From the NCBI RefSeq assembly GCF_014596945.1, contig NZ_JACVXB010000007.1, positions 98,547 through 162,546 of the forward strand: a stretch of DNA of 64,000 bases. The letters run 5' to 3'. Source of the DNA: Aestuariibaculum sediminum. Its GTDB lineage: Bacteria > Bacteroidota > Bacteroidia > Flavobacteriales > Flavobacteriaceae. Position numbers and translations under genes: made by a program. The notes under the pieces are model-generated. The model had not been told where the DNA came from and searched no databases. It saw only the letters and a program-made list of their open reading frames with translations. This document shows, in pieces, positions 28,337 through 37,651 of this stretch (positions are counted from its first letter, which is position 1; each line of letters opens with the position of its first letter).

Positions 28337-28774
28337 ATGCTAGACAAACACCAAAAAAACATCGCCACATTTATCCACTTATCCACCTTTAGCCGATTTG
28401 TAATTCCATTTGGCAATTACATTGGACCAATAATATTATGGGTAACGAATAAGGATAAATCGGAGTTTATAGATGCGCATGGCAAACAAGCCATAAATTT
28501 TCAAATTAGTATTTTGCTCTATGCCGTTATATTAGGGACCTTAACAATTCCTTTTTTTATTTTCAAAATATTTAATGGCATTGATTTTTTAAACTTTAAT
28601 ACTTTTCATTTTGATTTACACAAAGCGTCACCGCTTTTATATGTGGGAGGATTTTTAGGTGCCATTGCAGTTATCGCATTCATCCTAGAACTCGTTTTTA
28701 TAGTAATTGCAAGTTTAAAAGCACGAGATGGTGAATACTACCATTACCCGTTAACGATTAATTTTTTAAAATAA
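28337..28774 (+). CDS. DUF4870 membrane protein
   Basis: A 145-residue protein with three or four membrane helices. The conserved block FGNYIGPIILWVTNKDKSEFIDAHGKQAINFQIS is diagnostic of DUF4870 (Tic20-like). The family function is unknown. It stands just upstream of the PadR-PspC-DUF2807 cluster, a neighbourhood often seen in Bacteroidota, which hints at an envelope role. Confidence 0.88.
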   Translation: MLDKHQKNIATFIHLSTFSRFVIPFGNYIGPIILWVTNKDKSEFIDAHGKQAINFQISILLYAVILGTLTIPFFIFKIFNGIDFLNFNTFHFDLHKASPLLYVGGFLGAIAVIAFILELVFIVIASLKARDGEYYHYPLTINFLK

Positions 28775-29065
28775 TGAATACCAGTAATTACCTTAGAGAT
28801 TACTTTTTGATCTCATAGTGAAAATCATGAATGCATTGCATTTGCAGCGGCATACCTTTACGTCAATTCGAGTGCCACGCTAAAGTGCGTTATATCTAGA
28901 ATGACAAAAATAAAGCAAAAAGCCCGAAACTCATTAAATACCAAGGGTTACGCCTAAAATAAAGAATAAAATAACAATCAATTATATACTGAAATATTTC
29001 AGTTTTCATCAATCAATCATCAATCAAAAAATGAACAGTTTCACAACATTAAAATGCTTTAGAAC
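28775..29065. other. Intergenic region before padR with a degenerate REP-like sequence
   Basis: Around 28872-28905 the sequence cgtcaattcgagtg...ctagaatgac has a loosely inverted form reminiscent of flavobacterial REP elements (gtcatttcgag type), but it is too decayed to define ends. A perfect 16-bp palindrome lies at 28988-29003. No gene is seen. Confidence 0.4.
28988..29003. promoter_or_regulatory. Palindrome upstream of padR, candidate operator
   Basis: actgaaatatttcagt is a perfect 16-bp palindrome 63 bases before the padR ATG. PadR-family repressors bind palindromes in their own promoters, so this is a plausible autoregulatory operator. The assignment rests on position and symmetry only. 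Confidence 0.45.
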
Positions 29066-29410
29066 ATGAAGATAGAGAACACAAAAGCACAAATGCGTAA
29101 AGGTGTTTTAGAATTCTGTATACTGTCGGTCTTAAAAGACGAAGACGCCTACGTAGCAGAAATCCTGGATACCTTAAAAGACGCAAAACTGCTTGTGGTA
29201 GAGGGCACAATTTACCCGCTACTAACAAGGTTAAAAAATGCCGGACTTCTAAATTATCGATGGGAAGAAAGCACCTCGGGACCACCGCGAAAATACTACG
29301 GTTTAACCGAAACAGGTAAATTATTTTTAAACGAATTAAACACCACTTGGAGCGAACTACAAAACGCCGTTAACATAGTAACAAACCAAAAAGCGAACAA
29401 AAATGAATAA
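29066..29410 (+). CDS. PadR family transcriptional regulator
   Basis: 114 residues with the PadR winged helix: MRKGVLEFCILSVLKDEDAYVAEI, then VVEGTIYPLLTRLKNAGLLNYRWEESTSGPPRKYYGLTETGK, the family's invariant wing. It is the first gene of a three-gene cluster; its end overlaps the PspC gene start by 8 bases. It probably represses its own operon in response to an unknown envelope or ligand signal. Confidence 0.93.
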   Translation: MKIENTKAQMRKGVLEFCILSVLKDEDAYVAEILDTLKDAKLLVVEGTIYPLLTRLKNAGLLNYRWEESTSGPPRKYYGLTETGKLFLNELNTTWSELQNAVNIVTNQKANKNE

Positions 29411-31214
29411 AACAGTCAACATAAATTTAGCAGGTATATTCTTCCATATCGATGAAGATGCTTACCTAAAGTTACAACGCTATCTTGACGCTATAAAACG
29501 TTCATTTACTGACTCTCAAGGTCGTGCTGAAATTATAGCCGACATTGAAGCACGCATTGCCGAATTATTTAGCGAGCGATTGTTAAACGAAAGACAAGTA
29601 ATAGGTGTGAAAGAAGTAGACGAGGTTATTTCTATTATGGGGCAACCCGAAGATTACCTTGTAGACGACGAAATTTTTGAAGATGAACCCCAATCGTCAT
29701 CCACACAAACATCAAGAAGTTCAAAAAAACTGTTTCGAGATACCGACAACTCTTATATTGGTGGTGTTTCGGCTGGTTTGGCCCATTATTTTGGTATTGA
29801 CGTTATCTGGATTCGCTTACTTTTAATTTTATTAGTAATTGGCGCATTTGGTACCGGTGTATTACTTTATATTTTGCTTTGGATTTTAGTACCTGAAGCA
29901 AAAACAACTGCGGAAAAACTAATGATGACAGGCGAACCGGTAAACATTAGTAATATAGAAAAAAAAATAAAAGACGGTTTTGAAACAGTTAGCGAAACCG
30001 TTTCGGGAGTTGCTAAAAATGTGTCAGATTCGGTTTCAGATGCCGCCAAGAAAGTAGACCTAAAAAATCAGGGAAGTAAAATAAAGTCAAGCTCTCGCAC
30101 CTTTTTTGATACTCTTGCCGATGTTATTATGTTTTTCTTTAAACTTATTGCCAAGTTTGTTGGCATCATATTAATTCTTGCAGGCGCAGCAAGTTTAATT
30201 GCCTTGATTATAGGATTATTTTCATTAAGTCTTACCAATGTTATTCCTGGTGTAGAATTTTTAGAAAACGTAAATGCCGGTAACTCCCCGCTTTGGTTGG
30301 CCACATTACTCGTATTTTTCGCTTTTGGTATTCCATTTTTCTTTCTGTTCTACTTAGGATTAAAAATTTTGATCAACAATCTAAAATCAATTGGAAAAAT
30401 AGCAAAATTCACATTATTAGGTATCTGGTTAATTTCAATCATTGGAATTTCAATAATAGCTATAAACGAAGCTAGCGAGCATGCATTTACTGAGCGTTAT
30501 ATAGAAAAAAACCCAATACGTATAAAAGCAAACGACACTTTAATAGTAACTGTTAGTGAAAATAATTTGTTTAGAAACAAATACAATCACAATAATGAGT
30601 TTAAAGTTAAAACGAATGAAAATGGGGAAAAGACCATTTATATGAACGACATATTTATCAATGTAAGATCTACAACAGATAGTATTGCAACGCTTCAAAT
30701 TAACAAATGGGCAGATGGTAAAACTTATGAAAAAGCTTTAGCACGAGCCGAAAAAATCGATTTTCATTTTGAGGTTAACGATTCTAATTTAATTTTAGAG
30801 TCCTTCTATTCTACCTTAGCAAAAAATAAATATAGTAATCAAGATGTAACCATAGTGTTGTATTTACCAGTAAACAGTGTTGTTTATTTCACAAAAAGCA
30901 CAGAATCGTTCTTAAATTACAGAACACACTCAAATAATATTGTTTCTAGTGACCAGGTAAATCATTACTTAAAAATTGATCATGACCGCGTTATTTGCGA
31001 CACCTGTGATATTGAAATTGAGGAAGATCAAGATTTTGAAATTGAAGTAGATATGCCAGATGTAAAAATCAATAATCAAGGAATTGAAGTAAAAAATAAT
31101 GGCAAAAGCGTATTGAAGGTGGACGAAAACGGATTTAATGCTGAATCTGAAAATATAAAAGTTAAAATAGATTCCACAGGTATTAATATAAGTTCAGAAG
31201 CACAACCGAAATAG
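29403..31214 (+). CDS. PspC domain membrane protein
   Basis: A 603-residue protein. The N-terminal roughly 90 residues are an alpha-helical Bacteroidota-specific segment (VNINLAGIFFHIDEDAYLKL). Residues about 108-166 are a PspC domain (LFRDTDNSYIGGVSAGLAHYFGID followed by a membrane helix). Further membrane helices span about 230-350, and a C-terminal periplasmic part of about 230 residues carries acidic and Asn-rich beta repeats. PspC proteins sense membrane stress. It is coupled to padR by overlap and followed by a DUF2807 lipoprotein, whose fold its C-terminus resembles. Confidence 0.88.
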   Translation: MNKTVNINLAGIFFHIDEDAYLKLQRYLDAIKRSFTDSQGRAEIIADIEARIAELFSERLLNERQVIGVKEVDEVISIMGQPEDYLVDDEIFEDEPQSSSTQTSRSSKKLFRDTDNSYIGGVSAGLAHYFGIDVIWIRLLLILLVIGAFGTGVLLYILLWILVPEAKTTAEKLMMTGEPVNISNIEKKIKDGFETVSETVSGVAKNVSDSVSDAAKKVDLKNQGSKIKSSSRTFFDTLADVIMFFFKLIAKFVGIILILAGAASLIALIIGLFSLSLTNVIPGVEFLENVNAGNSPLWLATLLVFFAFGIPFFFLFYLGLKILINNLKSIGKIAKFTLLGIWLISIIGISIIAINEASEHAFTERYIEKNPIRIKANDTLIVTVSENNLFRNKYNHNNEFKVKTNENGEKTIYMNDIFINVRSTTDSIATLQINKWADGKTYEKALARAEKIDFHFEVNDSNLILESFYSTLAKNKYSNQDVTIVLYLPVNSVVYFTKSTESFLNYRTHSNNIVSSDQVNHYLKIDHDRVICDTCDIEIEEDQDFEIEVDMPDVKINNQGIEVKNNGKSVLKVDENGFNAESENIKVKIDSTGINISSEAQPK

Positions 31215-31320
31215 AATAACAATTCATCATCAAAAAACAACAGTTCAATCATTTAGATAATTTTTTAATCTAAAAAAACACATACTTTTAAATAACATTA
31301 ATCAAATAAATCGAACTATT

Positions 31321-32049
31321 ATGACTACACTAATCAAAATTATTATTACCTCTATTCTGAGTATGAGTCTGTTTTCATGCAATTTCGACATTAGTATAAA
31401 TCCCGGTGTAAAAGGCAACGGAAAAGTATTAACTCAAAAACGCAGCGTTAATGAACCCTTTACGGGTATAAAAGCCTCTGAAGGCTTAGATGTTTATGTA
31501 ACGCAAAGCGACAAAGTGAATGTTGTTGTTGAAGCCGACGAAAACTTACAAGACCTCATTATTACCGAAGTTGATAATGGTATTTTAAAAATACATACCA
31601 AAAAAAATATAGGTAGATCTAAGGCCAAAAAAGTTACTGTAAGTTTTAAGGATATTACCAGTATAAAATCAACTAGCGGTAGCAGTGTAAAAGGGACTAA
31701 CACCGTCGTTGAAAATGATTTAATTTTAGAATCCAGCAGTGGTAGCGATATAAAAATTGATGTAAACACTCATAACTTAACTTGTAAAACAAGCAGCGGT
31801 AGCGATATTAAAGTTTCAGGAAATACTAAATCACTTAGTGTTGAATCGAGCAGTGGTAGTGACTTTAAAGGCGCCAACCTTATCGCTGAATCAAGTCAGG
31901 TTAAAGCCTCGAGTGGCGCCGATATAACGGTTAACACCTTAAAAGATTTAACAGCTAAAGCCAGCAGTGGTGCCGATATAAAATATTTAGGAGATCCAGA
32001 AATCATTAATAAGGACAGTAGCTCTTCAGGAAGCGTAAAAAAACAATAA
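31321..32049 (+). CDS. DUF2807 (GIN domain) lipoprotein with SSGSD repeats
   Basis: A 242-residue exported lipoprotein (signal ending LFSC, then NFDIS). The mature part is a putative auto-transporter adhesin head GIN domain: GNGKVLTQKRSVNEPFTGIKASEGLDVYV at the start, then a right-handed beta-helix in which SSGS/SSGSD or SSGAD recurs about every 20 residues (TSGSSVKG, SSSGSDIKI, TSSGSDIKV, SSSGSDFKG, ASSGADITV, ASSGADIKY). This usually accompanies PadR-PspC operons. The function is unknown, but it is surface- or periplasm-located. The hairpin repeat at 32065 follows. Confidence 0.87.
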   Translation: MTTLIKIIITSILSMSLFSCNFDISINPGVKGNGKVLTQKRSVNEPFTGIKASEGLDVYVTQSDKVNVVVEADENLQDLIITEVDNGILKIHTKKNIGRSKAKKVTVSFKDITSIKSTSGSSVKGTNTVVENDLILESSSGSDIKIDVNTHNLTCKTSSGSDIKVSGNTKSLSVESSSGSDFKGANLIAESSQVKASSGADITVNTLKDLTAKASSGADIKYLGDPEIINKDSSSSGSVKKQ

Positions 32050-32064
32050 TCACCAATCAAAAAA

Positions 32065-32199
32065 AAGAGGTTGTCTAAAAAGGATAACTTTCGTCAACTT
32101 GAACTTGATTCAGGCTCTTAAATAGCTTAATAATCAACAATATGATATTCTGAAACACATTCACAATAACGAGAATTTCGACTTTTTAGACAACCTCTT
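32065..32199. repeat. Hairpin-forming dispersed repeat, copy 2 (MITE/REP-like)
   Basis: Perfect 18-bp terminal inverted repeats: aagaggttgtctaaaaag (32065-32082) and ctttttagacaacctctt (32182-32199). The interior (tttcgtcaacttgaacttgattcaggctctt ...) matches copy 1 at 3128-3259 closely, while the end sequences differ between copies. It lies between convergent genes (stops at 32049 and 32206) and would form a long stem, probably serving as a two-way terminator. Confidence 0.85.
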
Positions 32200-32205
32200 C
32201 CTCTG

Positions 32206-33420
32206 CTATTCATACAATAGATATCTGGCTCTTATTATTTTAAAAGTTTTTAAATCTGATTGCCAACTTGCGACAATATCTTCAACCGGGATTCCCTGTT
32301 CTATTTGATTCTGCAACGTTTTGTTGCCTGCTAATTTTGGGAAAAACTTATTAAAAAAAACAGTTGGATCTTTGGTGCTATTATAAGCATCTATAACCCA
32401 TTTTAATTCAATTTTATTTAAATCTGATGATGAACTTAAATCACTTCCATAACATAGTACTCCATTATATTTTGGATTTTTAGCTCCAAAATTTGGTCGT
32501 GGTGTAAAACTATAATCAAACTTATCTTGAGACAAAAAGGGTGAACCAAATACTTGAAATTGCATTTCTGTACCACGTCCACAACTCACATTAGTGCCTT
32601 CAAAAAAACACAAACTGGGATATAAATTTATAGATTTGGCATTAAACAAATTTGGCGATGGTTTTATAGGTAAATCGTATTGAAGTTTATGCGTATAATG
32701 CTTTAATGGTACAACTGTAAGGTTGCACCTAACACTATCTTTTAACCATTGTTCACCATTTATCATTTTACCATATTCGCCAATAGTCATTCCATAAACT
32801 ATAGGCACCGGATGCATACCTACAAAACTCTTAACGTCTTCTTCCAAAACTGGCCCATCTACATAATGTCCGTTTGGGTTAGGTCGATCTAATACTATTA
32901 CTGGAATATTCAGTTCAGCACAAGCTTCCATAATATAATGTAACGTTGAGAGGTAAGTATAAAATCGAACACCAACATCCTGAATATCAAAAAGCATCAC
33001 CTCGATACCTTCCAAATGTTCTGCCGAAGGTTTTCTATTCTCTCCATACAGAGAAATAACCGGCAGCCCTGTTTTAGCATCAATACCATCTTCAATATGT
33101 TCTCCTGCATCTGCAGTACCCCTAAAGCCGTGCTCTGGAGCATAAACTTTAGTTATCTCAATTTTTAGCGCCAACAATGAATCTACTAGATGTGTGAAAT
33201 TATTGTTCTCTTTAAAAACAACACTGGTTTGGTTAGCTACAACACCAACCCTTTTTCCTTTCAACAATGGTAAATATCGCTGAATTTGATTTGCACCAAC
33301 CACGAGGCTGCTATCGTTTAATTGCAAATTATTATCTATTTCATTCCATTTTATATCGCTTTCAACAGACGACTTACATGAAATGACAAACAGTATTAAT
33401 ATAAAACTCAAATACTTCAT
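32206..33420 (-). CDS. namZ: NamZ-type exo-beta-N-acetylmuramidase (DUF1343) lipoprotein
   Basis: A 404-residue DUF1343 protein. This family was shown to contain exo-beta-N-acetylmuramidases that release MurNAc from the non-reducing end of peptidoglycan glycan strands. The signal ends in a lipobox (VISC, Cys15). Conserved segments are RVGVVANQTSVV, KVYAPEHGFRG (with the key Glu), SLYGENRKPSAEHLEG, FDIQDVGVRFYTYLSTL, DRPNPNGHYVDGPV, and SCGRGTEMQFQVFGSP. It is the last gene of the locus, 32 bases after nagZ, which acts on the GlcNAc side. Its place with MurQ supports MurNAc release as the true function. Confidence 0.88.
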   Translation of the reverse strand: MKYLSFILILFVISCKSSVESDIKWNEIDNNLQLNDSSLVVGANQIQRYLPLLKGKRVGVVANQTSVVFKENNNFTHLVDSLLALKIEITKVYAPEHGFRGTADAGEHIEDGIDAKTGLPVISLYGENRKPSAEHLEGIEVMLFDIQDVGVRFYTYLSTLHYIMEACAELNIPVIVLDRPNPNGHYVDGPVLEEDVKSFVGMHPVPIVYGMTIGEYGKMINGEQWLKDSVRCNLTVVPLKHYTHKLQYDLPIKPSPNLFNAKSINLYPSLCFFEGTNVSCGRGTEMQFQVFGSPFLSQDKFDYSFTPRPNFGAKNPKYNGVLCYGSDLSSSSDLNKIELKWVIDAYNSTKDPTVFFNKFFPKLAGNKTLQNQIEQGIPVEDIVASWQSDLKTFKIIRARYLLYE

Positions 33421-33452
33421 AAATATTAATATTTTAAAACTTAATTTTTCTT

Positions 33453-35114
33453 TTATATTGACGCCGCCAACCTGCCTTTTGCTTTTCTCTTACCAAGAAT
33501 AATGTCGGCCGAAATTTGTTGCGAAATTTCAGTATTTTCATATGAAACAATTAAACTTTCTACATGTTCCAGATTAACCTGCTTTAAACAATACTGACTA
33601 GCAAAAACATCGAGAATAACGTTTTTTGTTTTTGATATTGATTCTATCATTTGTTTATCCGTTTTAGAAATATCATTTACCAGACGACTATTCTTTCTAT
33701 GATAAGCAATAATTATGGTTTTATACGGTTTTATTTTTTTTAAAATTTGCTGAATATTTCTTCCTGAAATCTCCTCCACTTCGATAGTTTCACTTAAGGA
33801 TTTCCGAAACATTTCACCATTGCCATCACCTAAACTGAGATAGGCTATTTTATCTTCAAAATCACCGTTGAATGTATTTTTCGTTTTATTCTGAATTAAA
33901 GTGATAGCATGATCTATTGCCTTACCGTATAATTCGATGCTAGATTCAGAATTTAAATTTTTAATAATGCCTTCAATTTTAATTGGTTTATAGTCGTACA
34001 GTCCTACATCATATTTAGCCGAAAGTATCTTTTTTACGGAATGCGCTAAGCGCTTTTCATCAATCAATTTACTTTTGTAAGCTTCAATAATTTTCGCTAT
34101 TGCCTTTGGCGCATTTTCAGTAAATAACAACACGTCATTCCCCGCCAGAAATGCTGCTAAATCGATATCTCCAGGTGCTTTAAAATTGGCGGCACCTTTC
34201 ATATTTAAAGCATCGGTGAACACCAGTCCTTCATACTTTAATTGCTCTTTCAAGATAGATGTTACTATATTGTATGACAAAGAGGATGGCAGACTTTTTT
34301 GACCCTCCAGCGCAGGAACATTTAAATGAGCTACCATAACACCGGCAATACCCTTTTTAAACAGTTTTTTATAAGGATATAATTCGACTGAGTCTATGCG
34401 TTTCTTAGAAAAATTTACTGTTGGCAGAGCCAAGTGTGAGTCTACGTCGGTATCACCATGTCCAGGAAAGTGCTTTGCACATGCCAATACACCTTCACTT
34501 TGAATACCTTTTGTAAATGCGAGTGCCTTTTGAGTAACATTATTTTTTTGCTCACCAAAGGACCGCACACCTATAATTGGGTTATTGGGATTGGTGTTAA
34601 TATCTACAACCGGGGCAAAGTTTAAATGAATCCCTAACCGCTTACAGTTTTTCCCAATTTGTTGCCCTATACTTTCGATGATTGTTTCATCTTGAATAGC
34701 CCCCAAAGTCATATTATAAGGATAACGTGAGGTACTATCTAATCGCATATTTAGCCCCCATTCGGCATCGATTCCAACGAGTAAAGGTACTTTTGCTAAA
34801 GCTTGATAACGATTGGTTAAATTTGCTTGCCTTACTGGGCCTCCCTGAAAAAAAATAAGCCCTCCTATTCCATAATCTGCTATTAGCTGTTGAATGGAAT
34901 CTATATGCTTCGCCTCCCGATTTGAATAGGCGGCTACCATAAACAACTGCCCAACCTTTTCTTTTAAGGTCATGTTATTATATACACTATCTACCCAAAC
35001 TGATTTTGCATTTAAAGCAATGGGAGAAGCATTAACTGTAGTTGTTTTTGCTTTATTAAAAAAAGACAATAAACTAAGAAAAACACCAAAACCAATTAAA
35101 AAAAACTTATTCAT
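33453..35114 (-). CDS. nagZ: GH3 beta-N-acetylglucosaminidase (NagZ-like), exported
   Basis: A 553-residue glycoside hydrolase family 3 enzyme with an N-terminal signal (hydrophobic residues 4-19). It keeps the NagZ signature KHFPGHGDTDVDSH at 214-227, whose Asp-His pair is the acid/base dyad of this subfamily. The nucleophile Asp sits in the later FTDALNMKGA motif, and RSFGE lies at 184-188. The C-terminal roughly 170 residues form the GH3 C-terminal alpha/beta domain. It removes GlcNAc from peptidoglycan fragments. Its start overlaps the murQ stop by 8 bases. Confidence 0.9.
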   Translation of the reverse strand: MNKFFLIGFGVFLSLLSFFNKAKTTTVNASPIALNAKSVWVDSVYNNMTLKEKVGQLFMVAAYSNREAKHIDSIQQLIADYGIGGLIFFQGGPVRQANLTNRYQALAKVPLLVGIDAEWGLNMRLDSTSRYPYNMTLGAIQDETIIESIGQQIGKNCKRLGIHLNFAPVVDINTNPNNPIIGVRSFGEQKNNVTQKALAFTKGIQSEGVLACAKHFPGHGDTDVDSHLALPTVNFSKKRIDSVELYPYKKLFKKGIAGVMVAHLNVPALEGQKSLPSSLSYNIVTSILKEQLKYEGLVFTDALNMKGAANFKAPGDIDLAAFLAGNDVLLFTENAPKAIAKIIEAYKSKLIDEKRLAHSVKKILSAKYDVGLYDYKPIKIEGIIKNLNSESSIELYGKAIDHAITLIQNKTKNTFNGDFEDKIAYLSLGDGNGEMFRKSLSETIEVEEISGRNIQQILKKIKPYKTIIIAYHRKNSRLVNDISKTDKQMIESISKTKNVILDVFASQYCLKQVNLEHVESLIVSYENTEISQQISADIILGKRKAKGRLAASI

Positions 35115-35931
35115 CTTTATTTGAATTATAGAATAAGATGGCTTTTCTTATGCTTTTGTGCATGTTTAGTAATTGCGTCGCTTTTGTTTCGCTAACACCC
35201 AACTCCGACATAATCATTTTAACGCCCCTGTTAACCAGTTTTTTATTAGAAAGTTGCATATCAATCATTTTATTACCTTTCACTCTTCCCAGTTTTATCA
35301 TAACAGCTGTTGAAATCATGTTTAAGGCTAACTTCTGAGCTGTACCTGCTTTCATTCGGGTACTACCAGTTACAAATTCTGGGCCAACGACTAATTCTAT
35401 AGGGTAATCAACTTCTTTTGATAATGGTGAATTTTCGTTGCAAGTTATACAAGCTGTAACAATGTTGTTTTTTTTGGCAGTAGCAACACCTCCAATAACA
35501 TAAGGCGTTGTTCCTGATGCAGCAATTCCTATTAGGACATCCTGAGTATTAATATCATATTCCTGCAATTCTTTCCAAGCCAAGGATGTATCGTCTTCTG
35601 CATTTTCAATAGCCTTTCTTAAAGCCCTATCACCCCCTGCGATTAAGCCAATAACCATATCGTCCGGCACGCCATAGGTTGGCGGACATTCTGATGCATC
35701 TAAAACACCCAGTCTACCGCTTGTGCCTGCCCCAATATAGAATAATCGACCGCCCTCGCTCATTTTAGAATATATAACATCAATTAATGCCTCTAATGGA
35801 GGTAACGATTTCTCGACAGCGTACGGAACAGTTTTGTCTTCAGCATTAATGCTCTTAAGCAACTGAAGTGTATCCATTTTATCTAAATCTTCATAATTTG
35901 AAGATGCTTCTGTTGTTAATTTATTTTTCAT
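35107..35931 (-). CDS. murQ: N-acetylmuramic acid 6-phosphate etherase
   Basis: Cleaves the lactyl ether of MurNAc-6-phosphate to give GlcNAc-6-phosphate and lactate. I chose ATG 35931 (MKNKLTTEASSNYEDLDKMD), which matches the family start; an upstream ATG adds nine unlikely residues. The result is 274 residues. Motifs are YIGAGTSGRLGVLDASECPPTYG (with catalytic Glu), GIAASGTTPYVIGG and GSTRMKAGTAQKLALNM, diagnostic of MurQ. It overlaps nagZ by 8 bases and lies 45 bases after the symporter gene. The kinase that would make its substrate (MurK, AnmK or a PTS) is not in the window. Confidence 0.95.
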   Translation of the reverse strand: MKNKLTTEASSNYEDLDKMDTLQLLKSINAEDKTVPYAVEKSLPPLEALIDVIYSKMSEGGRLFYIGAGTSGRLGVLDASECPPTYGVPDDMVIGLIAGGDRALRKAIENAEDDTSLAWKELQEYDINTQDVLIGIAASGTTPYVIGGVATAKKNNIVTACITCNENSPLSKEVDYPIELVVGPEFVTGSTRMKAGTAQKLALNMISTAVMIKLGRVKGNKMIDMQLSNKKLVNRGVKMIMSELGVSETKATQLLNMHKSIRKAILFYNSNKDE

Positions 35932-35976
35932 TTCTTTTGTATAAAAGGTAAACCGCAAACATTTAAGGTGTTTACA

Positions 35977-37446
35977 TTAACACCTATTAGAATTTGAATT
36001 CATTGTCCTAAAAAGCAACAATCCTAAGATGGTTAATGCCGCGTTTACAAATATGTTCATAAAGCCAAAATCGAAATTATAACGGCTGGTGAATAAAAAA
36101 TTTAAAAAGTAGGTAAGAAAAGGCATGACAACACAAACGTAAGGTATTGCTTTATCTTTTACTTTTATTTTAGTAAAAATTCCTAACACATAAAGACCCA
36201 ATAGTGGGCCATAAGTATAACCGGCTACCTGAAAAATGGTTGTAATAACATCGCCCTTACTTTGAGAAAACAACATGATAATTGTGAAAATCAAAATGGA
36301 AAACCCAAATAAGGTTTTGTTTTTAAGTTTTAGTTTCTCAACGGAATTCTTATGCTTCACATCTAAGAAATCGTGGGTAAAAGATGTTGTTAATGCCGTT
36401 AAAGCCGAATCGGCACTAGAAAACGATGCTGCGGTAATACCAAGAATAAAACTAATACTGGCCACAACACCAAAATGATTCAAAGAAAGCATAGGAAATA
36501 AATTATCTGTATTTAAATACCGTCCTTGTTCTACCGACAAATTAATGCCATATTTTTCAGCATACAAATACAGCATAACACCCAGTCCTAAGAATAAAAA
36601 TTGCGTTATGGCTAAAATAAGGCTAAAGGTTAAAATATTTTTTTGAGCTTCTTTTTGATTCCTACAGGTTAATGATTTTTGCATCATGTTCTGATCCAAC
36701 CCCACCATGGCAATCGCAATTAAAACCCCAGAAATAAATTGCTTAAAAAAATTACTACCAGATTTAAAATCCCAATTAAACACCTTAAAATAATCATGAG
36801 TAGTCACTGCTGAAATGGTTTGATAAAAATCTAAATTTAAAGCCGATTTAACTACATAAATGGTAATAATCGCTGAGAGAATTAAAAAAAATGTTTGAAG
36901 CGTATCTGTCCAAACAATGGTTTTAATTCCAGAACGATGGGTGTACAACCATATTAAAACTAAAATGATGATTACCGTAGCAAAAAAGGGAACTTTAAAA
37001 GCATCAAAAACGGCATACTGTAAAATTTTTGCAGCTAAAAGCAACCTTAAGGCAGCTCCAAAGGACTGAGATAATAAAAAGAATAACGACCCTATTTTGT
37101 AAGCATTTTTTCCAAAACGGGTTTCTAAATAAGCATAAATAGAGATTAAATTTAACTTATAATATATAGGAATCAACACATAAGTTATAAACACATACCC
37201 AACCACATTACCAAGTACAAACTGCAAATAGTAAAAATAGTTATTACTTACCATTCCTGGAATAGAAACAAAGGTAACTCCAGACAGGACTGCTCCTATC
37301 ATTCCAAAAGCAACTACTTGCCAAGGAGATTTTCTATCCCCTGTATAATAAGAGTCCTCGCTGGTCTTTTTTGAAACGCGATATGAAATCAACATTAAGA
37401 CGCCAAAATAAGATGCGATAATAACTAAAACAAGCGATGCATTCAT
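35977..37446 (-). CDS. Sodium:solute symporter, probable amino-sugar importer
   Basis: A 489-residue inner-membrane SSS family protein with about 13 membrane helices. The start SYFGVLMLISYRVSKKTSEDSYYTG and the SGVTFVSIPG and FSSADSALTALTTSFTHDF blocks are family hallmarks. Placement directly upstream of murQ-nagZ-namZ suggests it carries MurNAc, GlcNAc or their disaccharide into the cytoplasm. In Tannerella forsythia a MurNAc transporter is likewise encoded next to murQ. The substrate is inferred from context only. Confidence 0.88.
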   Translation of the reverse strand: MNASLVLVIIASYFGVLMLISYRVSKKTSEDSYYTGDRKSPWQVVAFGMIGAVLSGVTFVSIPGMVSNNYFYYLQFVLGNVVGYVFITYVLIPIYYKLNLISIYAYLETRFGKNAYKIGSLFFLLSQSFGAALRLLLAAKILQYAVFDAFKVPFFATVIIILVLIWLYTHRSGIKTIVWTDTLQTFFLILSAIITIYVVKSALNLDFYQTISAVTTHDYFKVFNWDFKSGSNFFKQFISGVLIAIAMVGLDQNMMQKSLTCRNQKEAQKNILTFSLILAITQFLFLGLGVMLYLYAEKYGINLSVEQGRYLNTDNLFPMLSLNHFGVVASISFILGITAASFSSADSALTALTTSFTHDFLDVKHKNSVEKLKLKNKTLFGFSILIFTIIMLFSQSKGDVITTIFQVAGYTYGPLLGLYVLGIFTKIKVKDKAIPYVCVVMPFLTYFLNFLFTSRYNFDFGFMNIFVNAALTILGLLLFRTMNSNSNRC

Positions 37447-37651
37447 GAATTTACTGGAATTAAAATTATTCTTGGTAGGTTACTTTTAAAGCATACTTTT
37501 CTTACCCAAAGTATACGCTCAGGTTTATTCGTGTTTTGAAAAATTTTTCAGAAACAGTCATCATGTTGAAAATTGGGGAGAAAAACACATTTACTTTCTC
37601 CCCTTTCTCACAAACTATTGACTATAAAAAATTATGAATAAAATGTTTAAA

